Assembly: GCF_013350005.1 (NCBI RefSeq)
Contig: NZ_JABVWW010000002.1
Coordinates: 186,001-250,000, forward strand
Length of the DNA stretch: 64,000 bases
Direction: 5' to 3'
From: Methylocystis silviterrae
GTDB lineage: Bacteria > Pseudomonadota > Alphaproteobacteria > Rhizobiales > Beijerinckiaceae
Shown here: positions 24,701 through 33,990 of the stretch, piece by piece
Layout of the letters: each line of letters starts with the position of its first letter
Position numbering within the stretch: position 1 is the first letter of the stretch
Position numbers and translations under genes: made by a program
The notes under the pieces: generated by a model
Database searches by the model: none
What the model saw: the letters and a program-made list of their open reading frames with translations, nothing else
Told to the model about the DNA's origin: nothing

Positions 24701-24885
24701 CTAACCTCACCTCGACCAAAAGTGCCGGCGCCGGAGCATCGATGCGTTGGTCGACTATAACAATGAGCGATCCACAGACGATTTTCTACATTGCGAACGC
24801 CAAAACGCGCAGTATTTTTATTCACGACTCAAGCTTAGCCGGACTGCGCAGCGCCGCAAAGTTGGCTCGCATTTAAGACGTGAGC

Positions 24886-26031
24886 CTATTCAGCGGCGAC
24901 TGACGCAGTAGCGAAGGCCGCGCTGCTGTTACGAGCCGGGATCTCCTTATTGATCCGTCGGAACGTCGCGAGCGCCTGGCCGACCACCTGATCCATATTG
25001 TAGTAGCGATAGGTCGCCAGCCGCCCAACAAACCAAACATTTTGCTGCGCGATCGCAAGCTTTTCGTAGCGCTTGTAAATTTCCGCATTTTCTGTGCGCG
25101 GCACGGGATAATAGGGATCGCCTGCATCGCTGGGAAATTCATAGGTCAAGCTTGTTTTAGGATGTTCCTGACCCGTGAGATGCTTATATTCCGTCACCCG
25201 CGTATAGGCTTCTGTCTGCGGATAATTGACGACGGCCACGGGTTGATGCTGCCGCTTATCGAGCGTGACATGTTCGAAGCGCAGGGACCGATAGGGCAGC
25301 TTGCCGAAGCGGAAGTTGAAATATTCGTCGATCGGCCCGGTGAAGATCAGTCGCCGATAGAAAACTTCGTTGCGCAGCTCCTCGAAATCGGTCTGCAGCA
25401 TGACGTTGATGTTGGGGTGGTCCAACATTCGTTCGAACATGCGCGTATAGCCGTGCAGCGGCATGAACTGGTATTCGTCGCCAAAATAGCGGTCGTCGCG
25501 ATTGAGGCGCGTAGGCACCCGCGCCGTGACGGACTTGTCCAGCTGCGACGGCTCGACGCCCCACTGCTTTTTGGTGTAGCCGCGAAAGAATTTCTCGTAG
25601 AGTTCTCGCCCCACCGTGCTGACGACGACATCTTTAGACGTTTTGATCTCTTCACAATGTTCGGCGCGGCTGGCGAACCACTGCGCAAGCTGGTCCGAAT
25701 CTAAGGAGAGACCGTAGAGGCGATTCACCGTGTCCAAGTTGATTGGGATCGGCACGAGCATGCCGTCCACGTTCGCCAGGACGCGGTGCTCGTACGGGCG
25801 CCAACGCGTGAATTGAGAAAGATGCTCGAAAACCGCTTCGGAATTGGTATGAAAGATATGCGGGCCGTATTGATGCATAAGCACGCCGGCGTCGTCGTAG
25901 CGGTCATAGGCGTTCCCGCCAATGTGCGGCCGACGATCGATAAGAAGGACACGCTCGTCGCGCTGCGACGCGAGCCGTTCGGCCAGCACGCTTCCCGCGA
26001 AGCCTGCCCCGACGATAAGCCAATCAAACAA
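24886..26031 (-). CDS. glf: UDP-galactopyranose mutase
   Basis: The 381-residue FAD enzyme interconverts UDP-galactopyranose and UDP-galactofuranose. The N-terminal FAD fold (LIVGAGFAGSVLAERLA), the IGGNAYD motif, YGPHIFHT, the active-site segment FFRGYTKKQWG and the C-terminal GRLATYRYYNMDQVVGQAL are all present. I chose the TTG start with GGGAGGGG 5 nt upstream; it overlaps the glycosyltransferase end by 8 bp, so the two are translated together. The product implies a galactofuranose-containing glycan. Confidence 0.95.
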   Translation of the reverse strand: MFDWLIVGAGFAGSVLAERLASQRDERVLLIDRRPHIGGNAYDRYDDAGVLMHQYGPHIFHTNSEAVFEHLSQFTRWRPYEHRVLANVDGMLVPIPINLDTVNRLYGLSLDSDQLAQWFASRAEHCEEIKTSKDVVVSTVGRELYEKFFRGYTKKQWGVEPSQLDKSVTARVPTRLNRDDRYFGDEYQFMPLHGYTRMFERMLDHPNINVMLQTDFEELRNEVFYRRLIFTGPIDEYFNFRFGKLPYRSLRFEHVTLDKRQHQPVAVVNYPQTEAYTRVTEYKHLTGQEHPKTSLTYEFPSDAGDPYYPVPRTENAEIYKRYEKLAIAQQNVWFVGRLATYRYYNMDQVVGQALATFRRINKEIPARNSSAAFATASVAAE

Positions 26032-27163
26032 GTTGCCCCTCCCGCGCTGATTTGGACTCGGCGCCGACGCTCGCGATGTGCAGCATCATCCTTGCCCAAG
26101 TCTTGTCCCACGACATTTCCGCAAGAAACGCATCGATCGAACTGAGCCAGTGCGCCTTCGGCCGCGAAAGCAACAGATCGATCTTGGCGACGAACGCCTC
26201 CGCGTTCGATGCGATTTCCACGTGCCCGGCCGCGCCGTAGGGGTTAACGACATCGGTGATGGGCGTTGAAACGACTGGCACGCCTGCAGCAAGAAACTCG
26301 GGCGTTTTCGTCGGGCTGATAAAGCGCGTCGCTTCATTCAACGCGAATGGCATGATTCCGACGTCCCATCCGGATAGATAGTTCGGAAGCGCTTGGTACT
26401 GTTTGCAGCCCAGCCAATGGATGTTTTCGGCGCGGGGCAGAGATTGCGGGCTGATCTTCGCGGTGGGACCGATCATCACCAATTGCCACTGCGGCCGCAG
26501 CGCCGCGATGCCGGCGACGATATCCATATCCATGCGTTCGTCGATCACGCCAAAGAACCCGATGCGGGGATGCGGAATCTCCCTTTGATCGTCGGGATCC
26601 ACGCCAGGCTGCCGCGCGCTCTTGAAGTGAGCGGCGTCGACGCTGCTCGGGAAAACGTGAATGTTGTCGTGCCTTTTACGTTTGGATTCGTACAGGCTCT
26701 GTCCGCCGACGAACATGAGATCGCAGTTGGCCATCAGCTCTCGTTCGAGATCGAGAATCCCTTGCGGCGCTCCAGCGAACGCGGAAAGTTCATCCATATT
26801 GTCATAGACGCGCAGGTTGGGAGAGAGATGCCGGGTAAATCGAAGCGCCATGGGCGTATAGTACCAACCGACCCATCGCGAAGGCCGCACCTGCGCCAGC
26901 AAGTTGTCCACGACGCGGTGTTGCGCGTTCGTGATTTCGTCTGCTGAGAGGCCTTCTGGAAGAACTGGCGTCACGACAACAACGCCGCAGGCTTCATCCC
27001 TTTGGAGTTTTACGCCTGCTTCATCATGAGAAAAGATGGGCTCTTCGACGTAGAAGACGCCGAGGTTTCTAGCTGCTCGACTGAGAAGATGTTGTGGTCG
27101 CTGATAAACGAAATTCCAACGAAGATGAGAGAAGCAAAACAGATGACTTGGAACTGACATCAT
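26024..27163 (-). CDS. Glycosyltransferase (GT-B type)
   Basis: The 379-residue protein begins LFCFSHLRWNFVYQRPQHLL, typical of a glycosyltransferase group often found next to glf. The C-terminal half has the GT-B nucleotide-sugar site, with IGFFGVIDERMD, LGCKQYQALPNYLSGWDVGIMPF and EFLAAGVPVVSTP. It has no signal peptide. The ATG at 27163 follows GAGGTGGGGC. Overlap with glf suggests UDP-galactofuranose as donor, but this is inference from position. It is the first gene of the minus-strand operon. Confidence 0.85.
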   Translation of the reverse strand: MMSVPSHLFCFSHLRWNFVYQRPQHLLSRAARNLGVFYVEEPIFSHDEAGVKLQRDEACGVVVVTPVLPEGLSADEITNAQHRVVDNLLAQVRPSRWVGWYYTPMALRFTRHLSPNLRVYDNMDELSAFAGAPQGILDLERELMANCDLMFVGGQSLYESKRKRHDNIHVFPSSVDAAHFKSARQPGVDPDDQREIPHPRIGFFGVIDERMDMDIVAGIAALRPQWQLVMIGPTAKISPQSLPRAENIHWLGCKQYQALPNYLSGWDVGIMPFALNEATRFISPTKTPEFLAAGVPVVSTPITDVVNPYGAAGHVEIASNAEAFVAKIDLLLSRPKAHWLSSIDAFLAEMSWDKTWARMMLHIASVGAESKSAREGQLV

Positions 27164-27406
27164 GCCCCACCTCAAGCCTTGCCGATTTCATTGCTTTTCG
27201 GTCTCCCTGAACAAACTCGGGTTGAGCACCTTTGTTCCGGCATTATGAACAATTGGACAGGGTGGGCGGGGAACGGCGAGGGCGAGGCGAGTGCGCCCCC
27301 GCGCCCGGCGTCTGTCGGAACAGCGTGTCTGCCGGCGCGTTTTAGGCGGACCGTACGAACGGCGGCTGGCGAACGGCGGTTGGGTGGGGGGCATTGGCAG
27401 TCATTT

Positions 27407-28018
27407 ATGTGGGAATGGGCGTTAGGCTGGATCGCGCCAGCCGCAACAATGATCGCCGCGATGATGACGGCCGCCAACGCCGGCGCGCGCGTCACGGGCT
27501 GGGGCTTCGTCGTGTTTGCAATCGGCTCCGTCGCCTGGAGCTTGACGGCGACCTACACCCACCAGAGCAATCTCCTGCTCACCAACCTTTTCCTGACAGC
27601 GATCAACTTGATTGGAGTGTGGCGGTGGTTAGGCAGGCAGGCGAGGCATGAGGACGGAAGCATCAAGGCCGTGCGCAAGAGCAGCCAGGCGGGCAACGCG
27701 CCCACGCTCTTTTCTGCATCGGCGGCCGTTGGCGCCAATGTCATAGACGCGAGCAGCGAAAAACTCGGCGTCGTCATCGATCTGATGCTGAAACGCGATC
27801 ATCGCGGTCTCGCCTATGTGGTCATCGCCCAATATGGACTGGGCGACGTCGGTGAGACGCTGCGCGCCGTCGATCCGGCGAACATAGAGTTCACAGGCGG
27901 TTTTGCGCACAGTAAGATGTCTGGGAAGGAGTTCGACGCCCTACCGGCGCTTCAAGCCGATGATTGGCCCAGCGCCTTACCATCTGAGGTGCGGCAAGAC
28001 CCTGGCGCGCTGGATTGA
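27407..28018 (+). CDS. Membrane protein with C-terminal PRC-barrel-like domain
   Basis: The 203-residue protein has about three N-terminal hydrophobic segments (residues 4-75) and a cytoplasmic PRC-barrel-like domain (VGANVIDASSEKLGVVIDLML...AYVVIAQYGLG). PRC barrels occur in photosynthetic reaction centre H subunits and in RNA-processing or stress proteins. Start 27407 is chosen because the upstream extension is not membrane-like, though the ribosome site is weak. It is divergent from the glycosyltransferase and may not belong to the sugar cluster. Confidence 0.7.
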   Translation: MWEWALGWIAPAATMIAAMMTAANAGARVTGWGFVVFAIGSVAWSLTATYTHQSNLLLTNLFLTAINLIGVWRWLGRQARHEDGSIKAVRKSSQAGNAPTLFSASAAVGANVIDASSEKLGVVIDLMLKRDHRGLAYVVIAQYGLGDVGETLRAVDPANIEFTGGFAHSKMSGKEFDALPALQADDWPSALPSEVRQDPGALD

Positions 28019-28068
28019 AACTGAACATGGCCGACGCTCATGCGCCGGCCATCATTCGTCCGCCAAAC

Positions 28069-28398
28069 TTAGTCGCGCGGATAGTTGCTGCCCGAATTCC
28101 ACATCGCGCCCAGCATGAATCCCACAGCCACCGCCATGAGCACAGTCGTCGTTGGCTGACTACGCGCCGACGTCTCAATGGCTTGCCGAAAGTTGCCGAT
28201 CACGTCGCCGGCGCGTCCGGCAACTTCGCTGCCCTTCTCCTGCACCATCGATATCGCCGATCCGGCTTGTTCCATTGTCTGATTGATGCGTTGTCCGACT
28301 CGGTCGGCCGCCGCCATTGCTTTGTCGCCCATGACCGCAGCAGTTTCGCTGATCGGGCGGTCCGATTGTCGGATGCGCTCCAGTTCTGGCGTCGCCAT
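28069..28398 (-). CDS. DUF883/ElaB-like membrane-anchored protein
   Basis: The 109-residue protein has a long amphipathic, Ala- and Glu-rich helical region (to about residue 75) and a single C-terminal membrane helix with glycine motif (VAVGFMLGAMW), followed by a short tail. This is the layout of the ElaB/YqjD family of inner-membrane proteins that bind ribosomes in stationary phase in E. coli. GGAGGCAAGA precedes the ATG. It converges with the PRC-barrel gene, 50 bp apart. Confidence 0.7.
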   Translation of the reverse strand: MATPELERIRQSDRPISETAAVMGDKAMAAADRVGQRINQTMEQAGSAISMVQEKGSEVAGRAGDVIGNFRQAIETSARSQPTTTVLMAVAVGFMLGAMWNSGSNYPRD

Positions 28399-28687
28399 TC
28401 TTGCCTCCATCCTCGAAATTGTTCGAGCCTCGGCTCAACCCGCTGACGTCGTCGTTGTTCCAATCGCGGAAAAGCCAGAACTTCGCAGGTCGCAATTGGG
28501 CTGATGCGTTCGGCAGACCTCTTTGTTGAGCCTTGGGCGTCGCTGTCCGCATGCATTTTAGCGGAACGTCTACGGCGGCTTGATTTGAATGATTTACGCT
28601 TTATTTCCAAAAATGTGCTTGCGTTTAGCTGGCGCGTCAGACGCATTTCGCGTCGCATGTTAGCGAGCCGGAGAGGAAAATCTCGGG

Positions 28688-30289
28688 ATGGCGAACACAA
28701 CGATGTGGCGAGTAGACGACGTCGGGGATTGTGCGATCGAAGACTTAGACCTCTCCACACAGGCTCGCCGGAATTACGGGACAAGCGAACTCTACGGCGA
28801 AGCGATCCGATGCGGGGAGGGAGTCGCATCCTCGACGGGCGGACTGGTCGTGGAAACCGGCGCTCACACGGGGCGATCGCCGAATGATAAGTTTATCGTC
28901 TGCAACGCTTTGACCGAACCGACGATCTGGTGGGACAACAATCTCTCGATGACGCCAGAGCAATTTGTCCGGCTGCGTCAAGACATGTTGACGCACGCGC
29001 GTCGAATGACGCTCTTCGCTCAGGATCTTTATGCCTGCGCAGCGCCAGCGCATCAGCTCAATATTCGCGTTCTAACCGAATACGCTTGGCATTCGCTCTT
29101 TGCGCGGCATCTTTTCACTCCGGCTGAGAGCGCGTGCGGTTTCGAGCCGCAACTAACGGTTCTGGACTTGCCTTCATTCCAGGCTGACCCCTCACGCCAC
29201 GGTTGCCGCTCCAGCACGGTGATCGCTATGGACTTATCGAGAGGCGTCGTGCTCATCGGCGGCACCCAATATGCGGGAGAGATCAAGAAGTCGATCTTCA
29301 CCTATCTCAACTATGTTCTACCCGCGAAAGGCGTGTTGCCGATGCATTGCGCCGTCAATGACGGCGAGGGTGGATCGGCGGTGTTCTTCGGGCTTTCTGG
29401 GACAGGCAAGACGACGCTTTCCGCCGATCCGACGCGCAGCCTAATTGGCGACGACGAGCATGGGTGGGACGAGAACGGTCTCTTTAACTTTGAAGGCGGC
29501 TGCTACGCCAAGGCGATCCGGCTCGCACAACACTCCGAGCCCGATATCTACGCCGCCTCTCATCGTCGGGGCGCGATCCTCGAGAATGTGTCGTATGATC
29601 ACGGCGCCGGTCGGTTCGACTTCGACGACGATTCGAAAACCGAAAACACGCGGATCGCTTATCCGCTCGACTTCATCTCCAATGCGTCGAAGACGCGTCG
29701 CGCGAGTCATCCCCGGAACATCGTGATGCTGACGTGTGACGCATTTGGCGTGCTGCCGCCGATCGCGCGTCTCACGCCCGCACAGGCGATGTATCATTTT
29801 CTGTCCGGCTACACCGCGAAAGTCGCGGGGACCGAGCGTGGCGTCATAGAGCCCCAGGCGACGTTCTCCGCCTGCTTTGGCGCACCCTTCATGCCACGCC
29901 GGCCGACGGAATACGCCGACCTGCTGCGCGAGTTTATCTGTTCCAGCCAAGCGAACTGCTGGCTGGTGAACACCGGTTGGTCGGGCGGACCCTATGGGAT
30001 CGGACGTCGGATGCCGATCGCGGCGACGCGCGCCTTGCTTCAGGGCGCGCTCGACGGCTCCCTCGCGCAAGCCGACTGCCGGACGGATCCATCCTTTGGT
30101 CTGTGCGTGCCGACGTCCGCGCTGGGCGTCGACTCGAAAATGCTGGATCCTGTTCAGACGTGGTCCTCGCGCGAAGATTTTGACCAGATGGCGAAAAGGC
30201 TGATCGGAATGTTCGAGGCGAACTTCAGCCGGTTTGTCCCCTTCGTCGACCAGCAGGTGCTCGACGCCCAGCCGGGCGTCGTCGGATAG
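28688..30289 (+). CDS. pckA: Phosphoenolpyruvate carboxykinase (ATP)
   Basis: The 533-residue enzyme converts oxaloacetate to phosphoenolpyruvate and CO2 with ATP, the first gluconeogenic step from TCA intermediates. It shows [14 protein letters not shown] near the N-terminus, [12 protein letters not shown], the P-loop [11 protein letters not shown] near residue 238 and kinase-2 [11 protein letters not shown]. Length matches the ATP-type family. GAGAGGAAAA lies ahead of the ATG. It sits upstream of the amino-acid catabolic block, whose products would feed it. Confidence 0.97.
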   Translation: MANTTMWRVDDVGDCAIEDLDLSTQARRNYGTSELYGEAIRCGEGVASSTGGLVVETGAHTGRSPNDKFIVCNALTEPTIWWDNNLSMTPEQFVRLRQDMLTHARRMTLFAQDLYACAAPAHQLNIRVLTEYAWHSLFARHLFTPAESACGFEPQLTVLDLPSFQADPSRHGCRSSTVIAMDLSRGVVLIGGTQYAGEIKKSIFTYLNYVLPAKGVLPMHCAVNDGEGGSAVFFGLSGTGKTTLSADPTRSLIGDDEHGWDENGLFNFEGGCYAKAIRLAQHSEPDIYAASHRRGAILENVSYDHGAGRFDFDDDSKTENTRIAYPLDFISNASKTRRASHPRNIVMLTCDAFGVLPPIARLTPAQAMYHFLSGYTAKVAGTERGVIEPQATFSACFGAPFMPRRPTEYADLLREFICSSQANCWLVNTGWSGGPYGIGRRMPIAATRALLQGALDGSLAQADCRTDPSFGLCVPTSALGVDSKMLDPVQTWSSREDFDQMAKRLIGMFEANFSRFVPFVDQQVLDAQPGVVG

Positions 30290-30397
30290 CCAGCGATCGC
30301 CTCGCGCCAAACAGGGCCGCGCAAGCGCGCGCCAACTTGAAACTTCGCCGATTCGAGAAATATAGGCTCTATCTTGGTGCGCCGTCGGAGGATGCGC

Positions 30398-31567
30398 ATG
30401 CGCCATTGGACGCCTACTCTTGACTTCGATCTCGGCGATGTGGCCGACCGCGTGCGCAGCGCGACCGAAGCCTTCGCGACGGCGGAAATCGCTCCGCAGG
30501 CGCAGCAGATCGATGCGCAAAACGCTTTTCCTCCGGATCTTTGGCCCAAGCTCGGCGCGCTCGGCGCGCTCGGTCTGACCGTGCATGAGCAATATGGCGG
30601 CGCGGGCATGGGTTATCTGGAACATGTGCTGGCGATGGAGGAAATCAGCCGCGCCTCGGCGTCGGTCGGATTGTCCTATGGCGCCCATTCCAACCTTTGC
30701 GTCAATCAAATCCATCGTAACGGCTCGGAAGAACAGAAGCGGCGATATCTGCCGAATCTCGTCTCTGGTCGGCATGTCGGCGCGCTGGCGATGTCGGAGC
30801 CTGGCGCCGGATCAGACGTCACGGACATGAGGCTTAGCGCGGTGAAGCGCGGCGATCGTTATGTCCTGAACGGAAGCAAGATGTGGGTGACGAACGGTCC
30901 CGACGCCGACGTCGTGATCGTCTATGCCAAAACCGATCCGGGCGCCGGTCCGCATGGCATAACCGCCTTCATCGTCGAGCGCGTCTTTGCCGGATTTTCA
31001 TCTAGCGCGAAGCTCGACAAGCTTGGCATGCGCGGCTCCAACACATGCGAACTCGTATTCGAGGACTGCGAGGTTCCCGAAGAAAACGTGCTCGGCCTCC
31101 CCGAGCGCGGAGTCAATGTGCTGATGAGCGGGCTGGATTACGAGCGCGCGGTGCTTGCGGGCGGTCCGCTTGGAATCATGCAGGCCTGCATGGACGTCGT
31201 GCTCCCCTATGTGCACGAGCGCAAACAGTTCGGTCAGCCGATCGGCGAGTTCGAGCTTATGCAGGGCAAGCTCGCCGACATGTACACGGCGGTCACGGCC
31301 ACGCGCGCCTATGTCTATGCGGTCGCGAAGGCGTGCGATCGCGGCCGCGTGACGAGGAAGGATGCCGCGAGCGCGATACTTTTCGCCGCTGAACGCGCGA
31401 CATGGATGGCGCTTGAATCCATTCAGTGCCTTGGCGGCAACGGCTATATGAACGAATATCCGACGGGAAGATTATTGCGCGACGCCAAGCTTTACGAGAT
31501 CGGCGCGGGAACAAGCGAAATCCGCCGCATGTTGATTGGGCGCGAACTCTTTCAGGAGACAGCCTGA
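30398..31567 (+). CDS. ivd: Isovaleryl-CoA dehydrogenase
   Basis: The 389-residue FAD enzyme oxidises isovaleryl-CoA to 3-methylcrotonyl-CoA in leucine breakdown. [23 protein letters not shown], the catalytic Glu in [14 protein letters not shown] and [35 protein letters not shown] are characteristic. The internal position of the catalytic Glu separates isovaleryl from most other acyl-CoA dehydrogenases. I chose ATG 30398, with GGAGG 6 nt upstream. It starts a tight operon with both methylcrotonyl-CoA carboxylase subunits. Confidence 0.95.
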   Translation: MRHWTPTLDFDLGDVADRVRSATEAFATAEIAPQAQQIDAQNAFPPDLWPKLGALGALGLTVHEQYGGAGMGYLEHVLAMEEISRASASVGLSYGAHSNLCVNQIHRNGSEEQKRRYLPNLVSGRHVGALAMSEPGAGSDVTDMRLSAVKRGDRYVLNGSKMWVTNGPDADVVIVYAKTDPGAGPHGITAFIVERVFAGFSSSAKLDKLGMRGSNTCELVFEDCEVPEENVLGLPERGVNVLMSGLDYERAVLAGGPLGIMQACMDVVLPYVHERKQFGQPIGEFELMQGKLADMYTAVTATRAYVYAVAKACDRGRVTRKDAASAILFAAERATWMALESIQCLGGNGYMNEYPTGRLLRDAKLYEIGAGTSEIRRMLIGRELFQETA

Positions 31568-31582
31568 CTTTGGATTAAGGAT

Positions 31583-33190
31583 ATGCCCCGCATCGATAGC
31601 CTTGTTCATCCGAAAGACGCCGATTTCGCCAACAATCACCAAGTGATGACCGATCGCGTCGCCGAGTTGAAGGGGATCGCGGCGGATATTCGAGCGGGTG
31701 GCGGCGAGCAAGCGCGTAAGCGGCATCTCGCGCGCGGTAAAATGCTCGCGCGTCAGCGCATCGACGCGCTTGTCGATCCCTTCTCGCCCTTTCTCGAAAT
31801 CGCGCCATTTGCCGCCCACGGCATGTACGACGGGCGTGTCGCAGCGGCCGGAGTCGTCGCCGGCATAGGGCGAGTGCGCGGCCGCGAATGTATGATCGTG
31901 GCCAATGATGCGACGGTTAAAGGCGGCGTCTATTTTCCTTTGACTGTGAAGAAGCATCTTCGCGCGCAAGAGATCGCCGCTCAGAACAACTTGCCCTGTC
32001 TCTATCTCGTCGACTCGGGCGGCGCCAATCTGACGAGCCAGGAGGATGTTTTTCCGGACCGGGATCATTTCGGCCGGATTTTTTACAATCAGGCCACGAT
32101 GTCTTCGCGCGGCATTGCGCAGATCGCCGTCGTCATGGGTTCGTGTACCGCCGGAGGCGCCTATGTTCCGGCGATGAGCGATGAAACGATTATCGTGCGC
32201 AACGAAGGCGCGATATTTCTTGCGGGTCCGCCTCTCGTCAAAGCGGCGACGGGCGAAGTTGTGACCGCCGAGGAGCTCGGCGGCGCCGACGTTCACTGTC
32301 GCCGTTCAGGCGTTGCCGATCATTGCGCTGAGAATGACGCGCATGCCCTGCAGATCGCACGAGATATTGTCGGCAATCTCGGACCTTCCGGCGCGATAAC
32401 AGTTCCGGTGAGAAAGCCTGCGGAGCCTTACTACGATCCCGCCGAGATTTACGGTCTGCTGCCGCAGGATCCCCGCAAGCAGTTCGACATACGGGAGGTG
32501 ATTGCGCGTCTTGTCGACGCCAGCGAATTCGAAGAATTCCGCAAGCTGTATGGCCCGACGCTGGTGACAGGTTTCGCGCACATCTATGGTTATCCTGTCG
32601 GGATCGTGGCCAACAATGGCGTCTTGTTTCCCGAGAGCGCGCAAAAGGGCGCGCATTTCATCGAGCTTTGCGCGCGACGAAAAATACCGCTGCTCTTTTT
32701 GCACAATACGACGGGCTTCATGGTCGGGGCGAAGTACGAAAGCGCCGGCGTCGCCAAGGAGGGAGCCAAAATGGTGACGGCCGTCGCGACGGCCGCGGTG
32801 CCGAAGCTCTCGATCATCGTCGGCGGCAGTTTTGGCGCCGGCAACTACGCCATGTGCGGACGCGCCTACTCGCCGCGATTTTTGTGGATGTGGCCGGGCG
32901 CGCGCATCGGCGTCATGGGCGGGGAGCAGGCCGCGAGCGTGCTGACGCGCGTCAAGCGCGAGGCCATGGATAAACAGCAGAAGCCTTTCTCGGAAGAAGA
33001 GGAAGAAGACTTCGCGCGCCCGATTCGTGAGCAATATGAGCGCCAGAGCCTGCCGCTTTATTCCAGCGCCCGGCTCTGGGACGACGGCGTCATCGACCCG
33101 CTCGACACGAGACGGATTGTCGGTTTGGCGCTATCCTTCGCGCTGAGGGCGCCGATCGAAGAAACGCGCTTTGGCCTGTTTCGCATGTGA
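31583..33190 (+). CDS. mccB: Methylcrotonyl-CoA carboxylase, carboxyltransferase subunit
   Basis: The 535-residue protein carries two crotonase-fold halves: [33 protein letters not shown] and [25 protein letters not shown]. These are typical of MccB rather than propionyl-CoA carboxylase beta. It transfers carboxyl from biotin to 3-methylcrotonyl-CoA. It starts 16 bp after ivd and is followed by the hydratase and the biotin subunit. Confidence 0.95.
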   Translation: MPRIDSLVHPKDADFANNHQVMTDRVAELKGIAADIRAGGGEQARKRHLARGKMLARQRIDALVDPFSPFLEIAPFAAHGMYDGRVAAAGVVAGIGRVRGRECMIVANDATVKGGVYFPLTVKKHLRAQEIAAQNNLPCLYLVDSGGANLTSQEDVFPDRDHFGRIFYNQATMSSRGIAQIAVVMGSCTAGGAYVPAMSDETIIVRNEGAIFLAGPPLVKAATGEVVTAEELGGADVHCRRSGVADHCAENDAHALQIARDIVGNLGPSGAITVPVRKPAEPYYDPAEIYGLLPQDPRKQFDIREVIARLVDASEFEEFRKLYGPTLVTGFAHIYGYPVGIVANNGVLFPESAQKGAHFIELCARRKIPLLFLHNTTGFMVGAKYESAGVAKEGAKMVTAVATAAVPKLSIIVGGSFGAGNYAMCGRAYSPRFLWMWPGARIGVMGGEQAASVLTRVKREAMDKQQKPFSEEEEEDFARPIREQYERQSLPLYSSARLWDDGVIDPLDTRRIVGLALSFALRAPIEETRFGLFRM

Positions 33191-33200
33191 GTCATGTTCT

Positions 33201-33989
33201 ATGATAACTTTGCTGCAATCGGTTGATGCAAATGGCGTTGCGACTTTGACGCTGAACCGTCCAGACAAGCGCAACGCGCTCGACTATGAGCTCATTGGCT
33301 CTCTGAAGGAAGCGCTCGAGGGGTTGGATGCGCGAGCCGACGTCCGCATCATTACGGTCGAGGGCGCGGGAGACTATTTTTGCGCCGGCGGCGACATCGG
33401 CTCGATGATCCGCGTCACGCAGCGTTCATCGAGCGCCAATGAACAGGACGCTTTGGCGCTCGCCCGAATGCTGCACGCTCTGGACACCGTGTCAAAGCCG
33501 ACGATCGCTCTGGCTAAGGGCGTCGTCGTCGGCGGAGGCGTCGGTCTGCTCGCGTGTTGCGATATCGTCGTCGCCGCCGACGACGCGTCATTCTCGCTCA
33601 ATGAAGTGCGGCTGGGCCTGCTTCCGGCGATCGTCGCACCCTTTCTCATCCGGGCCATAGGCCTTCGGCAGCTGCGCCGATATGCTTTGACGGCGGAGCG
33701 ATTTTCCGCCGCGGAGGCGCAGAAATTGGGTCTCGTCCACCGTGTGGCGCCAAGGTTGGAGGTCAATTTGGCGCATGCGGCGATCGTCGCGGACGTGTTG
33801 CGCGGGGCGCCTGGCGCGCAGGCGGATGTGAAGAGCTTCTTCGCGGAATGCCACGGCCACGGCGTGGACGCAGAACTCTTGCGCGAGGCCGCGCATCGTC
33901 TCGCCGCAAGGCGATCGAGCGCGGAGGCGCAGGAAGGTCTTTCGGCCTTTCTTGAAAAACGAGCGCCACACTGGATCGCGGCCGAGTGA
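33201..33989 (+). CDS. Enoyl-CoA hydratase (probable methylglutaconyl-CoA hydratase)
   Basis: The 262-residue crotonase-fold enzyme shows LNRPDKRNALDYELI, oxyanion loop FCAGGDI and GGVGLLACCDI. Between the two carboxylase genes it most likely hydrates 3-methylglutaconyl-CoA to HMG-CoA. No other short enoyl-CoA hydratase exists in the block, so it could also serve valine's methacrylyl-CoA step. Start 33201 is the first Met after mccB (stop 33190); no good ribosome site, consistent with coupling. Confidence 0.85.
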   Translation: MITLLQSVDANGVATLTLNRPDKRNALDYELIGSLKEALEGLDARADVRIITVEGAGDYFCAGGDIGSMIRVTQRSSSANEQDALALARMLHALDTVSKPTIALAKGVVVGGGVGLLACCDIVVAADDASFSLNEVRLGLLPAIVAPFLIRAIGLRQLRRYALTAERFSAAEAQKLGLVHRVAPRLEVNLAHAAIVADVLRGAPGAQADVKSFFAECHGHGVDAELLREAAHRLAARRSSAEAQEGLSAFLEKRAPHWIAAE

Positions 33990-33990
33990 G

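Noticed and set aside
29441-30775. 444-codon minus-strand frame opposite pckA and ivd
   Set aside because: It covers two well-identified genes and shows no family similarity.
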